The notes: generated by a model not told the origin, from the letters alone. 64,000 nucleotides of DNA from Selenomonas sp. (GCA_018052705.1 JAGPMW010000005.1:1-64000), one strand, 5' to 3'. Numbered from the stretch's first letter, positions 17,050 through 27,427 are shown. Numbers and translations are program-made.

Positions 17050-17286
17050 TTAAAGGTCAGCCTTGGCAATCTTGTAAGCAATCTTGCCTTCGGCGATTTC
17101 TTCTAACGCATTCGTAACACTCTTGGTGGAACGCTGCTTAATCTCTTTGACTTCTTCGCCCTCTACCATCTGGCGGGCCCGTTTGGAAGCGCAGACTACA
17201 AGGCCGTAACGGCTGTCGACTTTGGACATGAGTGTATCTGTGGACGGATTGACCATGCTCATTTCTGGTTTACTGCTTACTTTCAT
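17050..17286 (-). CDS. rpoZ: RNA polymerase omega subunit
   Basis: 78 residues, basic. It has the omega core SRYGLVVCASKRARQMVEG followed by KSVTNALEEIAEGKI, and binds the beta-prime subunit to help assemble core polymerase. The start codon shares one base with the gmk stop (TAATG), typical of gmk-rpoZ pairs. Confidence 0.95.
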   Translation of the reverse strand: MKVSSKPEMSMVNPSTDTLMSKVDSRYGLVVCASKRARQMVEGEEVKEIKQRSTKSVTNALEEIAEGKIAYKIAKADL

Positions 17287-17888
17287 TATTGTTCTAACTC
17301 CTCAATCTTATCTTCATTTCGGCTGACACGGCAGTGCTCCGCGATCATAATACTTTTGATATGTTTGACCGCGTTCTTGACTGTATCATTTACGACGATA
17401 TAATCATACTTCTTGCCTATAGCAATTTCTGCTTTAGCAGCACCAAGGCGCTTGCCCAGAGAGTCTTCCGTCTCCGACCCGCGTCCGCGGATCCGGCGTT
17501 CGAGCTCACCAATTGACGGTGGCAGCAGAAAGATAAACAGGCCTTCAGGACACTTTTTCATAACATTCAGTGCCCCCTGGGTATCAATCTCGAGCAGGAT
17601 ATCCTCGCCAGCAGCAAGGCGCTCTTCAATCTTCCCCAGTGGAGTCCCGTAATAGTTGCCATATACGTTAGCATATTCGAGGAAACCACCATCCCCAATC
17701 ATTTTCTCGAACGTAGCTTTATTCAGAAAATAATAATTCTGCCCGTCTATCTCACCGGTCCGCGGCTTGCGCGTAGTGGCAGAAATCGAGTAGGCCAGGT
17801 CTGGTGTCTGCGTCAACAGCTCTGTACAGACAGTTCCCTTACCGGTGCCCGATGGCCCGGAAACGACAATCAATAACCCTTTGTTCAT
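17286..17888 (-). CDS. gmk: Guanylate kinase
   Basis: 200 residues. P-loop [17 protein letters not shown]-binding [15 protein letters not shown], lid [15 protein letters not shown]. It phosphorylates GMP to GDP in the cytoplasm. ATG overlaps the remA stop by 4 bases. Confidence 0.97.
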   Translation of the reverse strand: MNKGLLIVVSGPSGTGKGTVCTELLTQTPDLAYSISATTRKPRTGEIDGQNYYFLNKATFEKMIGDGGFLEYANVYGNYYGTPLGKIEERLAAGEDILLEIDTQGALNVMKKCPEGLFIFLLPPSIGELERRIRGRGSETEDSLGKRLGAAKAEIAIGKKYDYIVVNDTVKNAVKHIKSIMIAEHCRVSRNEDKIEELEQ

Positions 17889-18181
17889 GCTTGTGCTTCG
17901 TCTTCTTTCTCTTTTATTTCTGTCTTCGCGTCTGTATCATCATCATCATCGACACGATGAGCTACGGTCTCTGGCTGTACCGCTGACAGGATCACATGGT
18001 CACTGTCCATAATAATGACCGCACGAGTACGGCGCCCATAGGTTGCGTCAATCAGCCGTTCCCCATCCCGGGCTTCCTGAATAATACGTTTGATTGGCGC
18101 CGACTCAGGACTCACGATTGCTACGACGCGATTCGCCGATACAATATTGCCAAAGCCGATATTGATGAGTTTGATATCCAT
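17885..18181 (-). CDS. remA: RemA-like DNA-binding protein (DUF370)
   Basis: 98 residues. The conserved DUF370/RemA core [63 protein letters not shown] is intact, followed by an acidic tail (DDDDD then K/E-rich) not present in the shortest homologues. In B. subtilis RemA activates matrix and osmoprotection genes. In non-biofilm species its regulon is unclear. It lies in the usual yicC-remA-gmk-rpoZ order. Confidence 0.92.
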   Translation of the reverse strand: MDIKLINIGFGNIVSANRVVAIVSPESAPIKRIIQEARDGERLIDATYGRRTRAVIIMDSDHVILSAVQPETVAHRVDDDDDTDAKTEIKEKEDEAQA

Positions 18182-18195
18182 GCTGGTATCTCCCC

Positions 18196-19074
18196 TTACT
18201 CGATATTTTGTACCTGCTCGCGCAGCTTCTCGACCTCGCTTTTCATGTCGACAACAATCTGCGCAACCTCGCTGCTGTTTGCTTTTGAACCGATAGTATT
18301 CGTCTCACGGTTCAGTTCCTGAATTAGGAAGTCCAGCTTTCGTCCAACGGGTTCATCGGCCTTGCGGATGATCTGGCGGAACTGCTGGAAATGACTTCCC
18401 AGGCGAACTACTTCTTCTGTATAATTGACTTTGTCAGCATATAGAGCTGTCTCCTGAATGATCCGCGCCTCATCGATGCCAGCATCGGCCAGATTCTCTG
18501 TAAGAACAGTCTGCAGATGATCGCGATAACCCTGCACTATCGCTGGAGCGAGCTTATGTACCTGCTCCGTATACTGTTCCAGACGATCAAGCCGGTGCAG
18601 AAAATCCTGACAGATATTTTCTCCTTCGGTCTGACGCATTGCATCGAACTGCTGCAGAGCATCTTCCATAGCCTGCAATAAGACTGGCCCCATCGGCGAT
18701 ATGTCGGTATCACGGTCTACCTGCAGAATATCCGGAAAATCTGTAAAGGTTTTCACATCATCCGGACGGGCAACATGCAGCATATCACTCATATCATTGA
18801 GCGCCTGATGATAGGCCTGTACCAGTCCTTTATTCACATGAATACAAGCCTGTGTTTCACGTTTATCAATAAAGTTGATATAGATATCCATCTTACCACG
18901 GGCAGCCACACGCCTGATTGCCTTACGCAAGGCGTCTTCCCAAGGGTTCAGCTGACGTCCCATATGAAAGTTCAGTTCCAAAAACCGCTGGTTGACAGCT
19001 TTGAGCTCGACTAATACTTTATAGTCATCGGTCTCTGCAACAGCTGCTCCAAATCCAGTCATACTTTTAAGCAT
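18196..19074 (-). CDS. yicC: YicC/YloC-family endoribonuclease
   Basis: 292 residues. The conserved start [14 protein letters not shown] and the family C-terminus [45 protein letters not shown] are both present. Family members are metal-dependent endoribonucleases that act on structured RNA and small RNAs. It lies 15 bases after dapF and 14 before remA, in one operon. Confidence 0.93.
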   Translation of the reverse strand: MLKSMTGFGAAVAETDDYKVLVELKAVNQRFLELNFHMGRQLNPWEDALRKAIRRVAARGKMDIYINFIDKRETQACIHVNKGLVQAYHQALNDMSDMLHVARPDDVKTFTDFPDILQVDRDTDISPMGPVLLQAMEDALQQFDAMRQTEGENICQDFLHRLDRLEQYTEQVHKLAPAIVQGYRDHLQTVLTENLADAGIDEARIIQETALYADKVNYTEEVVRLGSHFQQFRQIIRKADEPVGRKLDFLIQELNRETNTIGSKANSSEVAQIVVDMKSEVEKLREQVQNIE

Positions 19075-19089
19075 GGGAATGCCTCTTTT

Positions 19090-19935
19090 CTACTGATTAT
19101 CGGTCAGTTGACCAGTGAACACCTGCTCAGCCGGACCAGTCATGAATACATGATTATTCTCCGCCCACTCAACGATGAGTTTGCCGCCATCCAGCTCAAC
19201 CTCAACCTTCCGGTCAGCCTTGCCGTTCAGCACGCCAGCTACCACTGTTGCGCAGGACCCCGTCCCGCAGGCCAGCGTAATAGCCGCGCCACGTTCCCAG
19301 ACGCGCATACGTACATGGGTGCGATCTTTGATTTCAACAAACTCGGTATTTGTCTTCCGTGGAAACTGCACGTGATGCTCAAACTGAGATCCCAATTGCT
19401 CTATGGGAAAGGCCTCGGCATCATCAACAAAGATAACACAATGCGGATTGCCCATCGATACAGCAGTCATCTGGTAGCTTTCTCCAGCAACCGTGATAGG
19501 CTGGCTGATAACTCTCTGTCCGTCGTATCCTTTAACCGGAATCTCCTCGCCCAACAGGCGCGGCTCACCCATATCAACCTGAACACCGGTGACTTCGCCA
19601 TTGATGAATACGATTTTAGGCACAAGAATACCGGCACCAGTCTCAACTGTGAATTCCGTCTTCTTTGTCAGCCCATAGTCGTACAGATACCGGGCAAAAC
19701 AACGAATGCCATTGCCACACATCTCAGCTTCGCTGCCATCTGTATTGAAGATGCGCATACGGAAATCTGCTTTATCCGAGGCTAATACTACCAGAATACC
19801 ATCGGCTCCCACACCATAATGACGGTCGCACACCTTGCGTGAAAGCTCAGCATAGTCTGCCGGTTCTTCCTTTATGCAATCCAAAAGCACAAAATCATTA
19901 CCACAGCCCTGCCATTTCGTAAATTTACTAATCAT
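19090..19935 (-). CDS. dapF: Diaminopimelate epimerase
   Basis: 281 residues. The two catalytic Cys motifs are present: EAEMCGNGIRCFAR and TLACGTGSCAT. The start motif is FTKWQGCGNDFVLLD. It converts LL- to meso-diaminopimelate for lysine and peptidoglycan. First gene of the dapF-yicC-remA-gmk-rpoZ-coaBC operon. The ribosome site GGAGGGGGA precedes the ATG. Confidence 0.96.
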   Translation of the reverse strand: MISKFTKWQGCGNDFVLLDCIKEEPADYAELSRKVCDRHYGVGADGILVVLASDKADFRMRIFNTDGSEAEMCGNGIRCFARYLYDYGLTKKTEFTVETGAGILVPKIVFINGEVTGVQVDMGEPRLLGEEIPVKGYDGQRVISQPITVAGESYQMTAVSMGNPHCVIFVDDAEAFPIEQLGSQFEHHVQFPRKTNTEFVEIKDRTHVRMRVWERGAAITLACGTGSCATVVAGVLNGKADRKVEVELDGGKLIVEWAENNHVFMTGPAEQVFTGQLTDNQ

Positions 19936-19969
19936 GGGAGATCCCCCTCCAGTCTGCTCTTATCATACC

Positions 19970-19998
19970 ATTATATTGATTTTTCTCTTCTTATGCAA
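19970..19998 (-). promoter_or_regulatory. Promoter for the dapF operon
   Basis: TTGCAT (19998-19993), 17-nt spacer, perfect TATAAT (19975-19970), 35 bases above the dapF start. The -35 is weak. Confidence 0.5.
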
Positions 19999-20052
19999 GC
20001 ATTCGGCCGTAAAAACCCGAAAAGCAATAAAAATCTATGGATTTCCTGTAAT

Positions 20053-20082
20053 TTGACCCTTGGTGTGAGAGAATGGTATAAT
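20053..20082 (+). promoter_or_regulatory. Promoter for rqcH
   Basis: TTGACC at 20053-20058, 18-nt spacer, TATAAT at 20077-20082, divergent from the dapF promoter. Confidence 0.65.
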
Positions 20083-20120
20083 TGTATCCGACCTATATAA
20101 CAGAAAGAATGAGGAAAAAA

Positions 20121-21875
20121 ATGAGTCTTGATGGCTTTTCTATGCACACACTGGTGCATGAACTGAATACAAAGCTGGCTGGAGGCCGTATTGACAAAAT
20201 CACACAACCTAATAAGCAATCTGTGATTCTATCGATACGACAGCCGGGACAGAACTATCTCTTGCATATCTCAATAAATTCACAGAACCCATCGGCACAT
20301 CTGCTGGAAAGGAATCTCGAGAATCCACCAGAACCACCTGTGTTCTGTATGGTTCTGCGCAAGCAGTTGGAAACCGGACGTATCGCGGCCATACGCCAGC
20401 ATGGATTGGATCGTATTCTGCTGATGGATGTCGACTCTCTCGCTGCTGGCGGCCAAATCATTACGAAGACACTAGTCATGGAGTTCATGGGCAAGTACAG
20501 CAATATCATCCTGATTCAGGATGGTTCAATCATCGACGCTCTGCGTAAAATTGGTACGAACAGCAGCCGTGTCCGTACCGTCCTGCCAGGAGACTACTAT
20601 GAGCTGCCGCCAGGGCAGGACAAGTTGGACCTCTTCACTGCCGATCGCAACGCCCTGTTGCAGCGTATTAAACAAGATCCAGAGCAGCGCCTCGACAAGG
20701 CGATCCTTGATACCTGCATGGGTTTCGGTCCGGTATCGGCCAAGGAAACCTGCTTCCTCGCCGGAATTGCGCCCAGCACTCGTATCAACACACTGGAAAC
20801 CATCGATTTCGATGCCATAGCTGATGCACTGGCAGAGGTACGAACAGCCGCATCTGCCGAACAGCCGGAGCCGGTCCTGCTGCTTGATATGAACAAGAAG
20901 CTGCTGGCGAGCGCGGCTTTCCCGCTCCACTATCTGCCTGATGCTGTTACGCTTTCATTTTCCAGCCTCAGCGCCATGCTGGAGCAGGCTGACCAGCTCA
21001 TTGGCAGCTATGTACTGCCAGATAAAGACCGTTTCCGTAAGCTGGTCAAAAATGAGCTGAACAGGGCTGCCAATAAGCTGGCTAAACTCGACGAGGAAAT
21101 CATTACGGCTGGCAATGCCGAGGACTACCGGGTACGTGGTGATAATCTCATGACATATCAGTATCAGTTCAGCGATCACGCGGATAGCGAAATCACCGTA
21201 CCCAATATCTACAGCGAGAAAGACGAGACCATCACCATTCCGCTCGATCAGCGGTTCGGTATTATTCAGAATATGCAGAACTGCTATAAGAAATATGACA
21301 AGCTCAAGCGCGCTCAGGAACTGCTGCGCATCCAGCGGCGGGAATGCGAGGCCACGATCTCCTATCTGTCCAGCATTGAAGCCTCGCTGCTTGCTTCATC
21401 CAGTATCGCCGAGATAGCAGAAATTCACAACGAGCTGGTTGAATCCGGCTATTTGCGCGAAAAACTAAAGCGCAAAAACAACGACAAGCCATCGCATCCC
21501 TTCCATTTCAGCTCGCCGGACGGTTTGACGATTCTTGTCGGCAAGAATAACTACCAGAATGATAAGCTGACCTTCAAAACCGCCAGCTTCAACGATACCT
21601 GGTTTCACGCCAAAGATATCCCAGGCTCACATGTCATTCTGCGCAACGCAGGAGCTGAACCTGGCGAGGAAGATATCCTGCTCGCGGCTGATCTGGCCGC
21701 TCATTTCAGTCAGGCACAGGGATCATCAAAAATTCCAGTCGATTATACCGAAGTCCGTTATGTCAAGAAGCCATCCGGCAGTAAACCGGGGTTCGTCATT
21801 TTCACGAATCAGAAAACGCTTTATGTCACACCAGACGAAAAGGTACTGGCCCAGATTCTTATCAAAGCCCAATAA
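20121..21875 (+). CDS. rqcH: Ribosome quality-control factor RqcH (NFACT family, formerly FbpA)
   Basis: 584 residues with the NFACT-N, coiled-coil and NFACT-R layout. It starts MSLDGFSMHTLVHELNTKLAGGRIDKI. The C-terminal NFACT-R part reads HVILRNAGAEPGEEDILLAADLAAHFSQAQGSSKIPVDYTEVRYVKKPSGSKPGFV. In Bacillus RqcH recruits tRNA-Ala to stalled 50S subunits and adds alanine tails. The ATG at 20121 follows GAGG; an upstream in-frame ATG at 20082 lies on the -10 box and cannot be used. The coiled coil (about residues 300-440) is intact. Confidence 0.94.
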   Translation: MSLDGFSMHTLVHELNTKLAGGRIDKITQPNKQSVILSIRQPGQNYLLHISINSQNPSAHLLERNLENPPEPPVFCMVLRKQLETGRIAAIRQHGLDRILLMDVDSLAAGGQIITKTLVMEFMGKYSNIILIQDGSIIDALRKIGTNSSRVRTVLPGDYYELPPGQDKLDLFTADRNALLQRIKQDPEQRLDKAILDTCMGFGPVSAKETCFLAGIAPSTRINTLETIDFDAIADALAEVRTAASAEQPEPVLLLDMNKKLLASAAFPLHYLPDAVTLSFSSLSAMLEQADQLIGSYVLPDKDRFRKLVKNELNRAANKLAKLDEEIITAGNAEDYRVRGDNLMTYQYQFSDHADSEITVPNIYSEKDETITIPLDQRFGIIQNMQNCYKKYDKLKRAQELLRIQRRECEATISYLSSIEASLLASSSIAEIAEIHNELVESGYLREKLKRKNNDKPSHPFHFSSPDGLTILVGKNNYQNDKLTFKTASFNDTWFHAKDIPGSHVILRNAGAEPGEEDILLAADLAAHFSQAQGSSKIPVDYTEVRYVKKPSGSKPGFVIFTNQKTLYVTPDEKVLAQILIKAQ

Positions 21876-21926
21876 TAAACAGGGGACTTGTTCCGCATGA
21901 TAGCCGGAACAAGTCCCCTGTTTATT
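21874..21926. terminator. Bidirectional terminator between rqcH and pyrR
   Basis: A 21-bp stem (AATAAACAGGGGACTTGTTCC and its complement) with an 11-nt loop. It begins inside the rqcH stop codon and ends 3 bases before that of pyrR. Confidence 0.88.
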
Positions 21927-21928
21927 AT

Positions 21929-22489
<561 letters not shown>

Positions 22490-22498
22490 TCACTCCTG

Positions 22499-23446
22499 TC
22501 ATTTACTCTGTTTTGCTTTTGCCTGCCTGTCGCGCAATGCTGTAAGGATCTTTTTCATATCCTCTGGCAGAGGCGCTTCAAACTGCATTTCCGCTCCCGT
22601 CGAGGGATGCCTCAGAGTCAGCAGCAAAGAATGCAGCGCCTGACCCGCAATAGCAAATGGAGTCGTCTTGCGAGGGCCATATTTAGGATCATTGACTAAT
22701 GGATGACCGATGCTGGTCATATGCACCCGGATCTGATGCGTACGACCAGTCTCAAGCTGACACTCCACCAGTGTGTAGTCACCGAAGCGTTCGAGTACCT
22801 TAAAATGAGTCACAGCTGACTTGCCATTTTCCTGTACGATTGCCATCTTTTTGCGATCCGTCAGATGACGGCCGATATCGCCCTTAATGATCCCAGCTTC
22901 TTCTTTGATATTGCCATGGACAACCGCCCGATAAATGCGATGTGCAGATTTCGTACGAATCTGCTCCGCCAGATTGATATGAGCCTTATCGTTCTTGGCA
23001 CAAACCATAACACCTGAAGTATCCTTATCCAAACGGTGAACGATCCCCGGACGAATCTCGCCGTTGATTCCCGATAAATCCTGACAATGAAACAGCAAAG
23101 CGTTAACAAGTGTGCCTGTGTTCACACCAGAAGCGGGATGAACGACCATGCCACGAGCTTTATTGACGACAATGATATCTTCATCTTCATAAAGAATATC
23201 CAGCGGGATATCTTCGGCCTTGATCTCAACAGGCTCGGCCTCTGGGATTGTCAACGTGATGATCTCATTGCCATTCAGCTTATAATTCGCTTTGCGTACT
23301 CTGCCGTCTACTAAAGCGCCACCATCCCGTAAAAGCTTCTGCACATGTGCCCGGGAGAAATCGGGCTGCTGCCGTACCAGAAATACATCCAGACGTTCGC
23401 CCGTCTGATCAGCTTGATAAGTTACTGTCTCTAACATATTATTCAT
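22499..23446 (-). CDS. RluD-family 23S rRNA pseudouridine synthase
   Basis: 315 residues. N-terminal S4 domain (about 14-75, ERLDVFLVRQQPDFSRAHVQKLL), then a catalytic domain with GIVHRLDKDTSGVMVCAKN containing the catalytic Asp. It most resembles B. subtilis YlyB/RluD, which modify helix 69 of 23S rRNA; the exact sites are not certain. The start overlaps the lspA end by 8 bases; lspA-ylyB-pyrR is a standard order. Confidence 0.93.
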   Translation of the reverse strand: MNNMLETVTYQADQTGERLDVFLVRQQPDFSRAHVQKLLRDGGALVDGRVRKANYKLNGNEIITLTIPEAEPVEIKAEDIPLDILYEDEDIIVVNKARGMVVHPASGVNTGTLVNALLFHCQDLSGINGEIRPGIVHRLDKDTSGVMVCAKNDKAHINLAEQIRTKSAHRIYRAVVHGNIKEEAGIIKGDIGRHLTDRKKMAIVQENGKSAVTHFKVLERFGDYTLVECQLETGRTHQIRVHMTSIGHPLVNDPKYGPRKTTPFAIAGQALHSLLLTLRHPSTGAEMQFEAPLPEDMKKILTALRDRQAKAKQSK

Positions 23447-23882
23447 CCGTTTCTTTCATCTTGACCATAATCGCATAAATCATACTGGCAACCCCTAGCA
23501 CTATGGCAACATCGGCCAGATTGAAAACCGGCCAGATCCGGAAATCGAAAAAATCTACCACCAGCCCGTTGCGGACACGATCGATAAGATTTCCCACAGC
23601 ACCAGCCAGCAGCGCTACACAGCCGTAATGCAAATATGCACACTGCCGCCTCAGCCATGGATAATACCAGCCAAAAGCACCAATGATCAATATTCCGGCC
23701 AGAATAAAGAACCACCGCTGATGCTCAAGCATGCCAAATGCCGCGCCTGGATTCAGCACATATGTAATATGAAAGATCCCGTCAACAACGGGAATACTTT
23801 GCCCAGGTACCATATTTGACGAAATATAAAATTTCACTAGCTGGTCCACTATAAGTAAGACCACAAACAAACAAATTGCCAT
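23439..23882 (-). CDS. lspA: Lipoprotein signal peptidase (SPase II)
   Basis: 147 residues, four membrane helices. Aspartyl protease motifs GNLIDRVRNG..VDFFDF and FNLADVAI supply the catalytic Asp pair. It removes signal peptides from prolipoproteins such as the ABC binding protein at 52442-53392. The ribosome site lies within the divIVA end (AGGAGGGATGA), unusually far (about 15 bases) from the ATG. Confidence 0.96.
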   Translation of the reverse strand: MAICLFVVLLIVDQLVKFYISSNMVPGQSIPVVDGIFHITYVLNPGAAFGMLEHQRWFFILAGILIIGAFGWYYPWLRRQCAYLHYGCVALLAGAVGNLIDRVRNGLVVDFFDFRIWPVFNLADVAIVLGVASMIYAIMVKMKETDE

Positions 23883-23893
23883 TATCTACGGAT

Positions 23894-24505
23894 TCATCCC
23901 TCCTGAGCCTCTTCCTTTATGACATTCTCAGCAATTGCCGGCTGCTGATCCTGAACAGCCTTCTGCAGTGGCTCAGCCTGCGTACCTTCCGCCTTTGCCA
24001 ATTTCTCCTCGCGTTCAGGATCCGGCAAAGTGTCAAGTGTATCATGAATTACTGACAGCTCGGACTCCAATGTCAGCTTAATCTTACGCAAAAACTGATT
24101 CTTTTCACGGACCAGCCGATCATATTCGTTCACAACAGCCCGCACTTTTTCCGTTGCTTCGTCCAGCTGCTGTTTAGCGCTCATCTCTGCTTCACGACGC
24201 ATATTCTGGCATTCCTTAGCCGCATTCGTCCGCATTTCTTCTACATTCTTCCGCGCATTTGCCGTGACTTCTTCAGCCGTTTTCTGTGCCACGAGCAACG
24301 TATCCTTCAGATTATTTTCCAGCTGCTGATACTGTTCATTATCCTTCTGGGCTCGCTCAAGATTTTCTTTCAACCGATCATTTTCACGAAACAATTTCTC
24401 ATAATCATTGACGATCTGATCAAGAAAATCATCGATCTCATCCTCGTTGTAACCACGGAAGCTGCGCTTGAAATCTTTGTTATGAATGTCCATTGGTGTA
24501 AGCAA
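23894..24505 (-). CDS. divIVA: DivIVA cell-division/pole protein, TTG start
   Basis: 203 residues. The lipid-binding N-terminal domain (LTPMDIHNKDFKRSFRGYNEDEIDDFLDQI) is followed by a long coiled coil (about 40-165) and a Glu/Gln-rich tail. It recognises negatively curved membrane at septa and poles. The first codon is TTG, 8 bases after AGGAGA, and the resulting start aligns with Bacillus DivIVA better than the internal Met. Placed beside ylmH and sepF as in other Firmicutes. Confidence 0.94.
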   Translation of the reverse strand: MLTPMDIHNKDFKRSFRGYNEDEIDDFLDQIVNDYEKLFRENDRLKENLERAQKDNEQYQQLENNLKDTLLVAQKTAEEVTANARKNVEEMRTNAAKECQNMRREAEMSAKQQLDEATEKVRAVVNEYDRLVREKNQFLRKIKLTLESELSVIHDTLDTLPDPEREEKLAKAEGTQAEPLQKAVQDQQPAIAENVIKEEAQEG

Positions 24506-24540
24506 GATGATTATCTCCTATCTATGTCTTTATAAAGGTA

Positions 24541-25335
24541 TTATAAGTATCGTTTAAGAACAACTGCCGTACGCCCTTTTTTTGTCTGGCCACGCACCTC
24601 AGCTACCTCAAGGCGCCCACGGCCGCGCATGGAAAGGATATCTCCTTCCTTGACATTCTGCGAAGCATTCTTTACCGGCTGCCAATTGAGTTTGAGCTTA
24701 TCTGCCGCAATATCAGCAGCAGCGCGGCTGCGCGATGATCCGAAGCCTGAGGCCGCAATGGAGTCAATACGCAGGGATGCAACGGTGGCCCGGATCTCCT
24801 TGCAGCGCTCTTCTTTTGGCACGATGTCAGCAAGGTCCGCATATTCACAACTCACACCTACAGTGCCAATCTTCGTGAGATTCAGTAACAAATACTCGGC
24901 CATCTTCTTGTCGCAGAGTATCCGGACAGAATCATTCGTAACCAGCAGATCGCCCAAACGATCACGCTCAATCCCCAGCGCCATAAGCGAGCCCAATACA
25001 TCACGGTGTGACAGTCGGGCAAACTGGCCATTCCAGGCCGCCCGTATACAATCGATATCAAAACCAAGCGGATTGCCAGCAAAATCCTCATGCACATACA
25101 TTGCCCGGACACGCTCTGCCCCCTGATAGCCGCCAGCAAAATCAAGCCGGATATTGCCATAATTAGCCGCCACAGTTTCAGCTATTTCCTGACCAAACGG
25201 GTCAAGGAACTCACTGATACGAAACTTTTGGGTTCGTTGCACAGCCTCGGCCAGATCTACCAGTTTGATTACTGTTTCCTCGCCTTCAGTGCCTTTATAG
25301 AACCGAATTAATTTTTCTTTCTGTTCATTTGCCAT
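24541..25335 (-). CDS. ylmH: YlmH, S4-domain RNA-binding protein
   Basis: 264 residues. N-terminal YlmH domains are followed by a C-terminal S4 domain (about 185-262: SIAASGFGSSRSRAAADIAADKLKLNWQPV..VKEGDILSMRGRGRLEV). In Bacillus YlmH has been linked to ribosome-associated quality control together with RqcH, in addition to its long-known co-location with division genes. It lies between sepF and divIVA. Confidence 0.93.
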   Translation of the reverse strand: MANEQKEKLIRFYKGTEGEETVIKLVDLAEAVQRTQKFRISEFLDPFGQEIAETVAANYGNIRLDFAGGYQGAERVRAMYVHEDFAGNPLGFDIDCIRAAWNGQFARLSHRDVLGSLMALGIERDRLGDLLVTNDSVRILCDKKMAEYLLLNLTKIGTVGVSCEYADLADIVPKEERCKEIRATVASLRIDSIAASGFGSSRSRAAADIAADKLKLNWQPVKNASQNVKEGDILSMRGRGRLEVAEVRGQTKKGRTAVVLKRYL

Positions 25336-25355
25336 AATATCCTGATATCCGCCTC

Positions 25356-25850
25356 TTATTTCTTCAGCCAGGGCATCTCTGTCGATACCTTATGCTCATC
25401 TTCCGTATAGCTTACATTGACATTGCTCGGTGCACACAAGAATACATTATGTCCGACCTTCTTGATCTCACCATTAAGTGCATACGTCGTGCCGCTGATA
25501 AAATCAATAATCCGCTTGGCATCCTCAGCCTCAGTCTTCTCAAAGTTAATGACGACTGGCTTTTTTTCCCGCAGATTATTCGCAACCTGCTGTGCATCAT
25601 CAAACGTCTTCGGTTCAATAACAATGACCTTCATCTTGATGCTGTTGACTACATTCTCCCGTGCTGATGCGGCCGAATGGAAATCGACCACGTTACGGGA
25701 ATTATCTTCGTGTCCCATGCCCATTCCCTCTTCCTGTTCTTCGCGCTTATTTTCCGACGAACGGCTCAGCTCTTCAATTTCCTGATTCAGCTTATCATCT
25801 TCAGGATCAAGTAAGCCCATCTTGCCACAGACTTTATCAATTATGCTCAT
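25356..25850 (-). CDS. sepF: SepF cell-division protein (ylm cluster copy)
   Basis: 164 residues. The N-terminal MSIIDKVCGKMGLLDPEDD is the expected amphipathic membrane helix. It is followed by a Glu-rich linker and the SepF core (KVIVIEPKTFDDAQQVANNLREKKPVVINFEKTEAEDAKRIIDFISGTTYALNGEIKKVG). It anchors FtsZ filaments to the membrane. The ATG at 25850 is preferred to the GTG 9 bases upstream, because GAGGTG sits 6 bases before it. See the second paralogue at 11168-11716. Confidence 0.94.
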   Translation of the reverse strand: MSIIDKVCGKMGLLDPEDDKLNQEIEELSRSSENKREEQEEGMGMGHEDNSRNVVDFHSAASARENVVNSIKMKVIVIEPKTFDDAQQVANNLREKKPVVINFEKTEAEDAKRIIDFISGTTYALNGEIKKVGHNVFLCAPSNVNVSYTEDEHKVSTEMPWLKK

Positions 25851-25865
25851 TTTCTCCACCTCATG

Positions 25866-26558
25866 TTAGTATTGACGTGGTCCAAAGATGGCGGTGCCAA
25901 CCCGGACAATATTTGCGCCTTCCTCCACAGCAATACGATAATCATGGGTCATACCCATCGATAAATATGTAATATTCGCCGTCAAGTAGGGAATTTCCTT
26001 TACCCGCTGATAGATTTCATGCATTTTTCGGAATAACGGCCGGCACTGCTCCACCTGCTCATAGTTTGGCGCAATACACATGAGACCGCGAAGCCGGAGG
26101 TTCGGCAGTGTTTCAACCAGGTCCAGCAGCCCACGTAAGTCTTCTTCATAGATGCCAGACTTACTGTCTTCTTTTGCCAGATTCACCTGCACCAGGATAT
26201 CCTGCACCTTGTCAATTTTTTCGGCTTCTTTATTGATGGCCCGGGCCAGATGAACCGAGTCTACCGAGTGGATGAGATCGAAATAGCGAACTGCCTGCTT
26301 CGCTTTGTTGGTCTGAAGATGACCGATAAGATGCCAGACAACCTCACGCTCCAGCGTATCATATTTCCCGATAGCTTCCTGAATGCGGTTCTCGCCGATA
26401 TCTGTCGCTCCAGCATCAATTGCCTCACGCATCTCCTCAATCCCATGGTTCTTAGTCACAGCAATCAGCTTGACTGGCGCATCCTGCGGCACACTGTTTC
26501 GATGCTGTCTGGCCTCTTCGATTATTTGCTCTACCTCATGCAGCCTGTCCTTTATCAT
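25866..26558 (-). CDS. yggS: YggS/YlmE pyridoxal-phosphate homeostasis protein
   Basis: 230 residues, PLP-binding TIM barrel. The PLP Lys lies in VKLIAVTKNHG, followed by GENRIQEAIGK, HLIGHLQTNKAK, and GLMCIAP..LSMGMTHDYRIAVEEGANIVRVG. No enzymatic activity is known; it buffers PLP and affects amino-acid metabolism. It lies in the ylmD-ylmE-ylmF order. Confidence 0.95.
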   Translation of the reverse strand: MIKDRLHEVEQIIEEARQHRNSVPQDAPVKLIAVTKNHGIEEMREAIDAGATDIGENRIQEAIGKYDTLEREVVWHLIGHLQTNKAKQAVRYFDLIHSVDSVHLARAINKEAEKIDKVQDILVQVNLAKEDSKSGIYEEDLRGLLDLVETLPNLRLRGLMCIAPNYEQVEQCRPLFRKMHEIYQRVKEIPYLTANITYLSMGMTHDYRIAVEEGANIVRVGTAIFGPRQY

Positions 26559-26577
26559 GCGATCCCCCCTTTGCCTC

Positions 26578-27399
26578 TTAATACTTGTTTAATGCAATAA
26601 CCGCTGCCATACGGCCAGTCCTGCCGCCATCGGCCCGATAAGAGTAGAACCACTGATGACTGCAGGCCGTGCAGGTGGCGGCCATATCAATATGGTCCGC
26701 CGTAAGGCCCGCCGCCAGCAGCTGCAGGCGGTTAGCCTCCCAGAGATTGAGATGCGTCCCCCCCGCCTGATCATGGATCAGATCTGCCTCATGACCTGGG
26801 AAAGCAGCACGAAACTGATTCGCAACCTCGCTGCCAACTTCGTAGCAGCACGGACCAATAGCGGGTCCAATACCGGCGAGCAGGTCAGCCGGATCGGTAC
26901 CGAATTCAGCCTGCATGCGCCCGACTGTCTGCTGCGCAATACGAGCTGCGGTCCCCTTCCAGCCGCCATGAGCAATACCTACGGCGCTATTTACAGGGTC
27001 AAGAAACATGACCGGCGTGCAATCCGCGAAGCATAGCATGAGAGGCAGTCCGGGCTCATCCGTAATCAGCGCATCTGTCTGTCCAATAGAATCCTGATAA
27101 TTCTGTGCACCACGCCCCGCCTCTTTGCGGCCGACCCGCTCGATATTTATCCCGTGTATCTGTTCCGGTGTCACCAGTTCCTCCGCCTTGAGCCCGAGCG
27201 CATGCAAGAAGCGTTGCCGGTTCTCCCAGACAGCTTCTGGTTCATCACCAACATGCAATGCCATATTGAGCGAGGCATACGGCTTCTGACTAACGCCGCC
27301 CAGGCGGCCACTCAGACCGTGAATGCAGTTTTCCTCTGAAAACGAGGAGAACTTTCCCCGCCAAAGATTATCTCTCATGTGTTCCAATACAAAACTCAT
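26578..27399 (-). CDS. pgeF: PgeF/YlmD, peptidoglycan editing factor (laccase-like domain)
   Basis: 273 residues. Metal-site motifs: FADCTPVMFLDP, GIAHGGWKGTAARIA, GPAIGPCCYEVG and CTACSHQWFYSYRADGGRTGR. In E. coli the YfiH homologue removes L-Ser misincorporated into peptidoglycan precursors; related proteins have polyphenol oxidase or adenosine deaminase activity. The start at 27399 follows AGAGGA; the frame runs 60 bases further but overlaps the preceding gene. Confidence 0.92.
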   Translation of the reverse strand: MSFVLEHMRDNLWRGKFSSFSEENCIHGLSGRLGGVSQKPYASLNMALHVGDEPEAVWENRQRFLHALGLKAEELVTPEQIHGINIERVGRKEAGRGAQNYQDSIGQTDALITDEPGLPLMLCFADCTPVMFLDPVNSAVGIAHGGWKGTAARIAQQTVGRMQAEFGTDPADLLAGIGPAIGPCCYEVGSEVANQFRAAFPGHEADLIHDQAGGTHLNLWEANRLQLLAAGLTADHIDMAATCTACSHQWFYSYRADGGRTGRMAAVIALNKY

Positions 27400-27427
27400 G
27401 TCATCACATCCTCTATTCAGCAGTTCA

